Below, piece by piece: positions 35,808 through 47,030 of a stretch of 64,000 nt of DNA. Origin of the DNA: Paramecium sonneborni (lineage: Eukaryota; Ciliophora; Oligohymenophorea; Peniculida; Parameciidae). The position numbers and the translations under genes are program-made. A model generated the notes under the pieces. That model made no database searches, had not been told where the DNA came from, and saw only the letters and a program-made list of their open reading frames with translations. The DNA lies in the NCBI GenBank assembly GCA_905182985.1, contig CAJJDN010000010.1:190221-254220 (forward strand). The letters run 5' to 3'. Positions within the stretch are counted from its first letter, which is position 1; every line of letters begins with the position of its first letter.

Positions 35808-36674
35808 ATGCATTCTATTAAAGAGGAGATATTATTTTTGATAATTTATTTCTATTTAATTCTTCATTATATGACAAAATCTAATATTTTAGAATAGATA
35901 AATAAATATCTAATGGAACCTTTATTGAAACATGTAAATTTAAAATTAAATTTATTTTCTTAATTATAAATATCATTTAATCATTTTTCAAAATTTACAA
36001 ACTAATTTAGAAAGTATTAAGATCCAATCATAATTTAATAATTAATTTTTTGTAAAGTTGATAAATAAACAACAATTTTAACTATCATTTAATATTTAAA
36101 GTCAGTCAAAAATTATAAATTTTTCAAGTTTTTAAAAGAATGCATTATTAATTATTCAAGTGTCTAAATTTCAGAATTATTTGAAAAATAATCAATTTCA
36201 TATATATATACAATTGTAGATTAGTTCTATTAATAATAACTCAAATTGAAAACTAATTTGTATAAATCATTTAAAGCAGTTGATAATAAAAAAGATACAT
36301 TTTAATATTAGCCAAAAGAAACTGATGAAAAATATATCACAGAACATTATCGATATTATCTTCAGTGCAAGACCCTTGTTTCTGTTTAATCATAAAATTA
36401 AGTATATATAATAAGTATTACAGTGTAACATATTTAGATTAAAAAGATCAAAATATCTACTACCAATTTTATTAAAAATTATGTGAATAGTATTTACTAT
36501 AAATTTAAATCAATATTTTAATAACTTTTATATCAAATAAAAGAGTAATCTAAAATCTGTCTTTAAAAGCTATTCCTGTTTCTAATTATGGAAGTCTTCT
36601 CCTCTTATTTGAAGGAATATTTGATGTTATTGTTTGTATCTATAAATTTCAAAAAGTAATTTTTAAATTATTGA
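35808..36674 (+). CDS. hypothetical protein, 288 codons in ciliate code
   Basis: A long TGA-free frame from ATG 35808 to TGA 36672. It is Lys/Ile/Tyr/Gln-rich (KYLMEPLLKHVNLKLNLF; KECIINYSSVQISELFEK; YLQCKTLVSVQSQNQ) with a hydrophobic start. The absence of TGA over 288 codons in such AT-rich DNA suggests coding. Part of the 3' end may use introns: another frame around 36560-36650 reads LKAIPVSNYGSLLLLFEGIFDV, which looks more protein-like. No domain recognised. Confidence 0.42.
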
Positions 36675-36784
36675 TACTTTAAATATAAAATATAAAGCAT
36701 AAGATCAATAATTTATATCAATATGAATGTAAGTGTAAGATAATTATGCTAAAAAATCGGGTTTAAATAAAAAATAATGGTCAC

Positions 36785-36945
36785 AAATCTAAGTGAGGGA
36801 GTGTATATGATATTCCACAAATGGTGACAAAATTTTTGGAAAGAAAAGAGGAAATGCCTTTATAAAGGCGGAGAATTTCAAAGATATGTGGATATAACTG
36901 GGCACTTCTGCTGTAATAATAATCAAATCTTAACTTCTGCTTTCT
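36785..36945. ncRNA. candidate structured RNA, strand unknown
   Basis: A GC-richer island with a strong nested inverted repeat: GAAAT, then the perfect palindrome GCCTTTATAAAGGC, then AATTTC (around 36860-36890). A Sm-like AATTTTTGG lies 5' of it on the plus strand. I could not match it to U1, U2, U3, U5, U6, SRP or RNase P signatures. Frames across it look poor. Low confidence: structure without identity. Confidence 0.25.
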
Positions 36946-36960
36946 TAAATGAAGTCCTAA

Positions 36961-38797
36961 TAACAAAGAAGGACGAAAATTTTCTGTTTTTCTGTTTAAC
37001 TCATAAAATTAAGTTTTTCTTTAAAAACATGAAGTATTTAATTTGAAATGTCCTCTCTACAATTTTGTTTAATTTAAACTCAAATTAATATTTTAATTAT
37101 GAACAAGAAATTTAATTTAAATTTTCTAGCTTAATTGATCTCTTATTGAGTTTCTTTCAAGTGTAATTTCAGATTAAAATATATCAAATAGTCCTCTTTC
37201 AAATATAAATATTCTTCTATTTATCCTAAATAATAGTAGTTTCTAACCATTTTTTCATAAATGTAGATTTCATTCCTTTTTATAACCATAAATATTATAA
37301 TCCTATTTTTTTATAATTTTAAAATTTCTTTTATCATTTAAACTTGGGCTATTCAATTTACCAATTTAATTAAGCCCTCTTTTTGGTTGATTTTAGTAAT
37401 GGTAATTAAAATTTTCTATAAGTTAAATTATATTTACAGATTAATTATAGAAATAAGAAGCATTAATATAATCGTAGGTTAATTTTGATTAACATATGTT
37501 AAATGGTATGATAGATATTGCCAATTAATTTAATCAAGGATTAGACACTACTTAAGATTTCTAAACGTATATATTTTTATAATAATTTAAATTTAATATA
37601 TCAATCAGATTTTAACAATGATTATTTAGTTATCGGTTGTGAAAAGAGATTATTGTTTTAAATGTTTTTGGGGGATTAGTTATATTAATTGACCATTATG
37701 ACGTCATTGTTTATTATTTTCAATTTGAAATTAGGACGAACTTTATGTGTTGAATAATGTTAAAAGGAATAAGATTTAATTTTACATAAAGAACGATTAA
37801 AACTAGAATATTTGTTGTTTAGAAATGAATCTGCGTGCATTGTTAAATTTAATATCATAAGATTTCATCTAATTTCATNTAACAAAGAAGGACGAAAATT
37901 TTCTGTTTTTCTGTTTAACTCATAAAATTAAGTTTTTCTTTAAAAACATGAAGTATTTAATTTGAAATGTCCTCTCTACAATTTTGTTTAATTTAAACTC
38001 AAATTAATATTTTAATTATGAACAAGAAATTTAATTTAAATTTTCTAGCTTAATTGATCTCTTATTGAGTTTCTTTCAAGTGTAATTTCAGATTAAAATA
38101 TATCAAATAGTCCTCTTTCAAATATAAATATTCTTCTATTTATCCTAAATAATAGTAGTTTCTAACCATTTTTTCATAAATGTAGATTTCATTCCTTTTT
38201 ATAACCATAAATATTATAATCCTATTTTTTTATAATTTTAAAATTTCTTTTATCATTTAAACTTGGGCTATTCAATTTACCAATTTAATTAAGCCCTCTT
38301 TTTGGTTGATTTTAGTAATGGTAATTAAAATTTTCTATAAGTTAAATTATATTTACAGATTAATTATAGAAATAAGAAGCATTAATATAATCGTAGGTTA
38401 ATTTTGATTAACATATGTTAAATGGTATGATAGATATTGCCAATTAATTTAATCAAGGATTAGACACTACTTAAGATTTCTAAACGTATATATTTTTATA
38501 ATAATTTAAATTTAATATATCAATCAGATTTTAACAATGATTATTTAGTTATCGGTTGTGAAAAGAGATTATTGTTTTAAATGTTTTTGGGGGATTAGTT
38601 ATATTAATTGACCATTATGACGTCATTGTTTATTATTTTCAATTTGAAATTAGGACGAACTTTATGTGTTGAATAATGTTAAAAGGAATAAGATTTAATT
38701 TTACATAAAGAACGATTAAAACTAGAATATTTGTTGTTTAGAAATGAATCTGCGTGCATTGTTAAATTTAATATCATAAGATTTCATCTAATTTCAT
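36961..38797 (+). repeat. 918-bp direct repeat around single N (assembly overlap)
   Basis: Bases 36961-37878 recur at 37880-38797, with one N at 37879. Boundaries coincide with the N. Both copies contain the last codons of the UMP/CMP kinase gene at their right end. The rest (about 0.9 kb of AT-rich DNA) has no gene I can support. Confidence 0.9.
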
Positions 38798-39459
38798 TGA
38801 TATTTCTTAAAATACTTCATCAACTGTTTTATTTGCCTTAATATGGATACATTGTGAAAGAGAATCAAAATATTCTAAAGATTAGTGAATATAATACATA
38901 TAATTGGTCTTGTTGATTCATTGTATGTTTTCAATCTTTTAATCATTGTTTCATCATTGTCATCTGATCTTCCACTTTCTTAAGCTCTGATTTTGATTCT
39001 ATTCTTCAAAGTTTACTCATCACATTCAAAATAAAAAAGCTTTTTGAATTCCACTTTATCACCCATTAATTTGATCCAAACATCGTAATTTTCTTGATTT
39101 CTTGGGAATCCATCAATTAAAAACATTTTATTTAAGCCATTGGCTTGCATAGCTGATTATAATAATTCAATTGTTATATGACTCTAATAAATTATATATG
39201 AGAGTTACTGGAACAATTTATCCATTCTTAATGATCTCCTCAATCAATTCTGCATTTTGTGTTTTTTTGGATCTCTTGAAAATATTTTAATAAATTACTT
39301 CTTCTCTCAACAAGTCTCCAGCAGATAAATGAACGAAATGATACTTCTCAACCATTTTTGCGCTCTAAGTACCTTTTCCAGCTCCAGGTCCTATTTATCA
39401 TGGATCTATAAGACAGTACCTCCCAAAACAAAAAATACTTTTGGCTTAACTTAATCCAT
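38774..39459 (-). CDS. UMP/CMP (adenylate-type) kinase
   Basis: 194 residues, phosphorylates UMP/CMP (or AMP) with ATP. P-loop LGGPGAGKGTQSAK, LSAGDLLREE, IVPSHITIELL, FLIDGFPRNQENYDVW, YFECDEQTLKNRI, the LID-region ESGRSDDNDETMIKRL and a C-terminal YFDSLSQCIHIKANKTVDEVF. The short LID and GRSDDN motif place it with eukaryotic UMP/CMP kinases. Introns: 39391-39419, 39275-39298 (AAG), 39184-39208, 38875-38897. All catalytic Arg and Gly residues expected for the family are visible. It follows the SET-domain gene, whose stop lies 24 bp upstream of its start on the same strand. Confidence 0.93.
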
Positions 39460-39482
39460 AATAAATTATATATATTTAAATT

Positions 39483-42400
39483 TCACTAATACTTTCTATA
39501 GTATTTTTTAGATTTATGAGTTGATTTAGATCTTCTTCTATATTAATCACTACTATCTGATTTATTTCTTTATCTTGATCGAGATCTTTCTTTACTATCT
39601 TATATTTTAGTAGATTCTAATATATGAAATTAAAAAATACTTTCATAATCATATTTATAAGCTTTGGGATGTCTTCTTTCAAATTAAAATCCACTATAAT
39701 ACTTATTATTTTTATATCTATCAGAATCTACAGATTCCTATCTTTTTCTTCTGTATTCTTAAGATTTTTGTGAGCTATCACTGCTAGATCCTAAAATTAA
39801 ATTATATTATTACTTCTTTTATAGGATCCTCTATTTTTTGAATAATCATTATCCTCATAATATCTTCTATTTGTTCTAGGTCTTTCATATTTATAACTCT
39901 AATATTTTTGTTTTTATTTTGATTTATCATAATTATGAGATTTTTCATATTTATATTTATCATACCTATCATTTGGACTTCTTTATGTGTAGTTATATTT
40001 ATAATGATGAGATTTATGTCTTTGTTTAGTTGACATATCTCTGCTTCTCTCTGATTCTGAACTACTTTATTTTTTTTGATGTTAATGATTACTAGAATCT
40101 GAAGAACTGTTATCACTACTGTTTTTCTATCTATCACTTCTTTTACTAAATTATGATGATTAAGGAATTAATTATATCAAAGGTAGATTTTATAATTTAG
40201 GAGTATCATCTTCTTAAACACTATTAAATCTTTTAAATGTATCCTATTAATAATTTCCATCTATTTATATTTAATCAGGTTAATGTCTCTTAAATCCTAA
40301 AATTGCATTAAGTATCTTTTTAGTTAATAATATAAGATTCTTTTTTCTCAAAATTTATTCTTACTCGCTTAAATTTTTTTATATTTCCTTGCCTAAACAA
40401 TACTATATATATAATTAAGTTTCATAATCTCTTAATAATGAAGGATAACAACGTTTCACAAACCAATTATCAAATTTTGAATCTCTATACTTTAAAATAT
40501 TAAATTAATAAAAATAAGGAGTAATTAAATCCCAGTTCTTCATAAATGCCATATCATTAGTCATCATTGTATTTTAAAGATATTTAAAAACATATCTACA
40601 CATCTGCATTGACATTTAATCTTAAAATTATTCTAATTTTAATTGACAATCCTCTTGAATCATTTCAAAAAACATTTATTTTGTTTATTTAATTTGACTC
40701 CTTAAACATAATATTAATATTGTCATATTCTTTCTAGGATGTGAAGCCTCAAATAATAATACTTTTGTAGAAGATGAATCTTTTTCAATTCTTTATTTAA
40801 CTTATTTGCATTGTTCTTTATATTATGGAGAAATGAGAACAGTGAAATAGGTCATTTCCTTATCATTATTAGTTTCTTATTCTAAAAGTGCTTTTATTGC
40901 ATTGCTTGTCTCTTAAATCTATTAAAGAGTTCCAATTAAACATACTTCCTTTTCTCTATATTATATATAAAAGAATGGATGATTAATATCCCTTTATGTT
41001 TATTCTCCTTTAGCATTATAAACAGAATCTCTAGAAATTCTTATTTCAGCATGTTATTTTAAATGATACATATTTTATTAAACAGTTTTAGTTTCACTTC
41101 TACTTATATACAACCTTTAAACACACAATGTTTTTAAAATCTTTGTTATTTCTTAAACAGTTAATTCTATATTTTATTTTGACCCTTTAATTTTAATTGG
41201 AGTGGCTCTGTCCATTGGAAAAATCTCTTCGCTATGAGCCAATGATTTGTTGTAAATAATGTTTACCTCTTGCTTTTTATCTAAACTATTACTATTTTGA
41301 AATATTATTAAATAATTACAATTTCATTATCAATCTTTTTAAATAAATAATTGGTACTTTTATTTATCCTTCTATTATTCCTAATTCTTTTTTAAGCTCT
41401 TTAATAATTTATTCAATCATTGTTAAAATGCTTCTAAAAATGTTGATTTATTGCACAGATCCAATTACTGTTAAATTATTCTCTTTTTTAAAGAAATCAG
41501 CATGTTATTAATCAATTTATTCAAAACTAATTTTATTACCAATCTTATAAATTAATGGAGCATTATTCTTGACTACTTTTTATTCAAGAATATTAATTTT
41601 AAAACATTCTTTTTTAGTATCAATATTTTGAATGTTTTATATTTGTATTTATTCAATTTATTATTACAATTCTTAATCATCATTATATTGTTCTTCAAAT
41701 TTTTTCTAAGCAACATCAACAATAGGTTACATCTATTATTGTTTACCATTGTTTTGAGGTTATAAATCAATTGATGATTTAACAAATTAATCTAAATTAT
41801 TTAACGAAGTTCCTGTAGACTTAATATTTTTAGATGGAGGTATAGGTAGATCTGAAATAGTATTATCAAATTCATCTTTTTTAATAAAATGAGAATCTTC
41901 TTCTTATTTATTGATTTATTATTAATGATGTTGAATTTATTATAACTATTCTCTAAGACTTTATTTTTCTATAGATTTAAACATTTTATAACGGTTATCA
42001 TATTCACTATCAGAATTACTAGAAGATGAAGATGAAGCATCAATCTTTTTTTTATTTTTTTTTTCATTGTTTAATTGTTTAGCCTTTTATAATAATAAAC
42101 CTTCAATTTTTTGCTTTTCTTTTTCAGACTCTTATAAAATTCTTTTTTCATCTTAACATTCTTAGCAATACCAAGCATCTTTAGGTACTGATGACAATGG
42201 AGGAATCAGACATAATAAATGAAATCCACAATTACATTTGTCACATAGTAATAATTATTCATCATCTTAAGGTGTTTTAGTTTAACATATTTTACATACC
42301 ATATTTTCTAAATGTTCTTCCCACTCTTCTTAAGTTACATCAGTTGGTTTTAATCCTAAATATCCTTTACACTTATTTGCACCACACAAACATTTAGTTA

Positions 42401-44334
42401 ATGGTGTGTGGAATACATCAAATTAATAATCAAATGTTAATTCTTCATCTTCAGTTATATCTCTAATAGCAAATATGCCAATGCATACTTCACCTAAAAC
42501 ATTCCATTTCTCAGTTATACAATTTGGCTCACAAGAATGATTTATGAACCTGGCTAGATTCCCTTTTGATGTTGGATCAATTACTTCTTAATTATTTAGT
42601 TTCATCAAATATGTGCATGTTGATTTCTAAAATAAATACACAAATCAAACCGAATATTCCTGCACTCGTCTTCTTCCAAATGCACTATTTATTTGAAATA
42701 TCTCTCCAACATATTGCATTATGAATTGTCCTTTCAATATACGTTCACCAGCAAATAACCCCATTCCTTTCCCTCCACAACGCAAAGGATATACACATGC
42801 ATCATCATGTTTCTAAAATCTACGATTCTTGCATTGTTCTGCACATGGACACAACTCTACATCACATTCAGTGCATGTAAATCTATTCAAACATCTCTCA
42901 CCACAATTATATGAATATTACGGACCTTATGGACGACTATTTTTTATTATTTTATGTACTTTTATATTTAATCTTCAGGACACATTATACAAGAACAAAC
43001 TAAAGTCTCATCTCGACTAACTCTGAATTGTTTTCTTTCTAAATATTGATTCTTTTTCAATAATGTAAAGTATTTAAAACTATCTTTCAATCCTTACAAT
43101 CTCGCTGGATTTCCTTATAATTTAGAAACTATCTTGCATCATAATTATTGTTCATTACATTTCTATTTTTGGAGGTTTCTTTAAGAATAGACTAATCATT
43201 TCTCTTTGTTTTATTACTCTCATCCAATTACATTAATTTAAAATTATTATCATTATAATATATTAGTAATAACTTTTGATGGACAATTATGTTTGCATTC
43301 ATCACAGCATACCAATTCCAATGGAATTTCTTTAATCAATAATTTCTTTTCATTTTCACTCAATTCTCTTTCTTTTTCCTATTTCTATACTTTTTACTAA
43401 ATTATACCACACTTTTTACTTTTAAAATTATCTACTGTTCTATCTCTTTTATAAATGCTTACTTTTCCATTGATTTATCCAATTATTTTTATTTTTCATA
43501 CTGTTCCTCCAATTATTTTTATTACATTAATGAATTATATTCCTACTTCTTTCTGTTTTCTTCCTCCTTTTTTTTTTATTCATTTTTTTTAACTTAATAT
43601 TAAATTTCTTATTTGAATTACTCCAATTATTACTTTTTAGCTATTTCACTTGCTTTAATTAATTTCTCATTGCTTTTTTATAAATACTTCATCTGTTCCT
43701 ATTCTATTTTATTTATGTCCTCCTATTGTTTTTTCAACTTTTATTTTTCTTATAATGTTTGCTACCAATAGTTTATCATTTATCGCTATTATTAGGCTTT
43801 AATTTAAATATTATGCATTTGCTCAATTTCTAATTGTGTCCAATATTAAGATTCTATTATATCAGATTTATTGTTTTATAACTTTTATTATATTTTTTCT
43901 TCTTCCTTAAATGAAATTTAATTTTTAAGATCCCTTAAATAATATTATTATAATTATTCTTTTTTTTCTAATTGTTTTAATTTTTAAGCTTTCTCATCCC
44001 TCTCCAACAATTTATAAAAGTTAGCTACTTCACTTTATTCATTTTCATATTCAGTTTTAGCTCTTTATTAATGCATTTCAATTAAATCACCATTAATCTT
44101 ACGATAAGCAAAGAATTTTCTTTTATTTTCTTCAACTAACTAAACTCTATTTTAGTTTTCTTAATCTATTGATTATTTGATTTATAAGTACAATTTCTAA
44201 ATAATTAATAAAATTATAATTACTTAATCTTCTTATTGTTCCTACTACAATTTGTATTCTTTTTCTTTCATAAGTGATTGATTTAAACAGTTATTACAAA
44301 TTTTTTTAAGCCTTGGATTTGATTTAGTAGTCAT
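39483..44334 (-). CDS. large SET-domain histone methyltransferase with PHD finger and RS tail
   Basis: About 1550 residues. Long N-terminal coiled coil; a Cys cluster ([11 protein letters not shown]); AWS ([10 protein letters not shown]...[14 protein letters not shown]) and SET domain ([31 protein letters not shown]) with post-SET ([13 protein letters not shown]), the SET2/NSD/ASH1 layout that methylates H3K36; then a PHD finger (CKICQTKTPQ...[12 protein letters not shown]...WYCQEC). A long middle region of unknown fold and an Arg/Ser-rich C-terminus ([19 protein letters not shown]) follow. Introns placed: 44197-44223, 43397-43419, 43133-43158 (AAG), 42937-42959, 42627-42650 (GTT donor), 41292-41319, 39791-39813, 39617-39640. 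One frame change near 43280 is unresolved, so a split into two genes there is not excluded. Confidence 0.85.
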
Positions 44335-44492
44335 TTACAATCCTGGACTAGTTTTAACTTATTATTAGGATATTGTAAGAGTGAGGCATTTCTTAGGAGT
44401 GTTTGTATTTGATTATTTTATTGATTCATATTTTTATCTCATTTAGCGAATGTCTTACATAAACTGACAAATAAAATTTATTCCAAATAAAA

Positions 44493-44963
44493 ATGATAAT
44501 TCTGTTCTTATTTAATTATGTTGTTGCATAAATTTTATACTGTCATGTGAAAGTTGACGGAATAGAAAAAGGTTATCTTTCATTCTAATTACTATGTGAA
44601 TCAACCCCTAAGTCTTGTTAAAATATCTAAGAACTTTAGGAATTTAATCTAACTCATATTTCAGAATCTAAAATGGAAATGACAACAACTTTGGTAAATA
44701 ATAAATGGTAGTCTGAAATCAATAATTTGTACACTCAATTTGGATCTATTGGTTAAAGGAGAGACATTGAAACTGGAGAAGTTGATCAAAAATATACTAT
44801 ATTTCTTAACAAATAAGAATTTGATGGACCTAAAAGCTAATGGTTAGTCTTTGGTAATATCATTCGATAAGAGGACAAAGAACTTCTCAATTATTTAAAG
44901 TGGACTTCCCAATCCTCAAACCAAATTCCAAATAGAGATATTAAATTTAAGTGTTCACTTTGA
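44493..44963 (+). CDS. secreted cyclophilin-like protein, probably inactive
   Basis: 156 residues, intronless. A hydrophobic N-terminus (MIILFLFNYVVAQILYC) looks like a signal peptide. The rest follows a cyclophilin fold: HVKVDGIEKGYLSFQLLCES, PKSCQNIQEL (PKTxxNFxxL), YTIFLNKQEFDGPKSQWLVFGNII (cf. FDGxHxVFGxV), ending IKFKCSL. The catalytic segment FHRIIxxFMIQGGD is missing, so prolyl isomerase activity is unlikely. It could act as a luminal or secreted binding protein. Divergent from the SET gene, 158 bp between starts. Confidence 0.6.
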
Positions 44964-45119
44964 TAATTCAGTTTATATTAATATAAGAACTATCAATAAT
45001 ATAATTGAATCTAAAACTTAATATAAAAATTTAACAATTTTAATTATGATTACAATTTATTATATTTATACTTCAATTATTACTAATGTTAATCATAATT
45101 ATTTTTAGTAATACAGGAA

Positions 45120-46476
45120 ATGTTTTTGACTTGTTGTCCAAATGTTTACTCTATGATGCTATAGACTTAAATTAACTTTATTGACAATGAAATTCTACTA
45201 ACTCTTGATTTATAGCCTCCTTATAAAGCTATTCTAAAAAAAGATTTCTTACACATCTACAAAGATAATGAACCCTTATTTTCTCTACCTTTATTATATC
45301 CAAATTTAATTAGTTGGCAATTTGAAAGAGGTTTAGTAGGATTTAAAATTAACAATAATATTTATCAGACTGATTAAGCCTTAAAGTTAAAGGAATTACT
45401 AAATGGAAGATTATTTTTTTCAAAAATACAAGACTTCTATACACCATTATAAGTTTTGGGTTAAGGTAGCTCAGCAAAGGTTTTATTAGTGAAATCTAAG
45501 CATAGTGATTAGTATTTTGCAGCAAAATGTGTTGAAAAGAATGAACTTATGTATTAAGAGATTGAGATTAATAATCAATTAGATCATCAAGCATTTGTTA
45601 AAATAAAAGAAGTTTTTTAAGGAGATACAAGCTACTATATTATAATGGATTTATTGTCAGGTAAAAATTTGCAATAACTCATAAAAAATTAACATGTTGG
45701 CTTAACATTAGAATAGACATAAAAAATAATGCATGTAAATTGATAGTTAAATAGGCTTTATTAAGTGGAATTGAACATATGCACTTAAAAAGTATTATGC
45801 ATAGAGATATTAAACCAGAGAATATAGTGCTATAGAAAAATAATAATTTGACTACTCTCAAAATAGTTGATTTTGGTTTGGCTACATATACAACCTTAAA
45901 AAAGTAAAATTTTACATTAACTAGATTTAAATATCCAAAATGTGGAACCCCTGGTTATGTTGCTCCAGAAATTGCTAATTTGACTGATAAAGATGCTACA
46001 TATAGTTCTAAATGTGATATTTTTAGTGCTGGTGCCGTATTTTTTAAGCTTCTTACAGGAAGAGATGTTTTTCCTGGAACAGGCTTTAACTTTGTCTTAT
46101 CATTAAATAAAAAATGCTAAATTGATTTCTCTGTTCTCACTTTAAAGAAAATACCATAAAATGTCATAGTAATCAATATTTAATATAGAGGGAACTTGTT
46201 TAAAAAATGTTATCTAAAGATCCGAAAATGAGACCAACAGCTACTGAATGTTTAAATCATGAATTTTTTACATTTAATGACAAACCAACTAGTGCTCAGA
46301 AAAAGACATTTTTCGCTTAAACTAGAGCAACTACTTTGACTGTAGATTTTTCCTCTCCTGAAGAAAAACCAGAATATAAAGGTTCCTTTGTTACCAATGA
46401 CATTGTACCATAAAAATGTGAAATGCAAAAAACGATTAACAAATTTAATACAACTGAATTTGAACAATATAATTGA
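45120..46476 (+). CDS. Ser/Thr protein kinase
   Basis: 438 residues, two 20-nt introns (45735-45754, 46169-46188; both TAG), the shortest in the window. The N-terminal 110 residues resemble the PH-like leader of many ciliate kinases (LDLQPPYKAILKKDFLHIYK). Kinase motifs: LGQGSSAKVLLV, YFAAKCVEK, YYIIMDLLSGKNLQQL, IMHRDIKPENIVL, KIVDFGLATY, KCGTPGYVAPEIA, KCDIFSAGAVFFKLLTG, MRPTATECLNHEF. All catalytic residues are present, so active. Close to CAMK-like kinases; no calcium-binding domain follows, and the C-tail is short and polar. The substrate is unknown. Confidence 0.9.
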
Positions 46477-46486
46477 ATAATTTTTA

Positions 46487-46977
46487 TCATTATATATTAT
46501 ATTAATCGAATGATCTACCATTGAATCTTAAAAATCTAGTTGCAATAAATTCAAGAATTAGATTTTTTTATTTTCCATAGTGATGATGAAATAAATTTTA
46601 TTTATTCTAGATTAATCTAATTAATTTTATTTTAAGCAAGAATTCTAACATTATAATCTATTAATTTTCATTGATTTAAAGTTTAATAAATCTCTATCCT
46701 AAGAGAATCAGTAATCTTTTTGAATCATTACTACTATCACTTTCAACTTCGGCTTTTTATAATTTTGAAACTCTTTTTGCCTAATAATTTTAAATTCTAT
46801 AAAATTTGAGTGACTTTGTCATTAATAAAATCTCAACTTCATCTTCTGGAATCTAATCCTCACTTTTCTCTCTCTCTTATTTGATAGTTCCTTTTTCTTT
46901 TTATATTGATATAAGCAAATTACTTATTTATTTTTTTATTTGAAGTTTGGTTATTCTTGACCCTCAAATAATTTCAT
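46487..46977 (-). CDS. hypothetical basic protein, splice pattern unresolved
   Basis: From ATG 46977 (MKLFEGQEQPNFKQKNKQ) and, in another frame, a long open stretch (GTIKQEREKSEDQIPEDEVEILLM... YQAKRVSKLQKAEVESDSSNDSKRLL... FHHHYGKQKNLILEFIATRFLRF) to TGA at 46487. A 27-nt GTA...AAG segment sits at the junction but does not give the right phase, so a sequence error or another intron is needed. Its stop lies 10 bp from the stop of the convergent kinase, as expected for a real gene here. No domain recognised. Confidence 0.38.
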
Positions 46978-47030
46978 TAATTTTTAATAATATATTATAT
47001 ATATATATACATTATGAAATAATACTACCA

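Noticed and set aside
36785..36945. Minus-strand reading as U5 snRNA (CGCCTTTATAAAGGC as loop I)
   Set aside because: U5 loop I (GCCUUUUAC) is almost invariant and is not present exactly; the palindrome is a different structure.
41292..41360. AAG-ending intron GTACCAATTATTTATTTAAAAAG in the SET gene
   Set aside because: It gives the wrong phase; a 28-nt TAG-ending intron at 41292-41319 restores the downstream frame.
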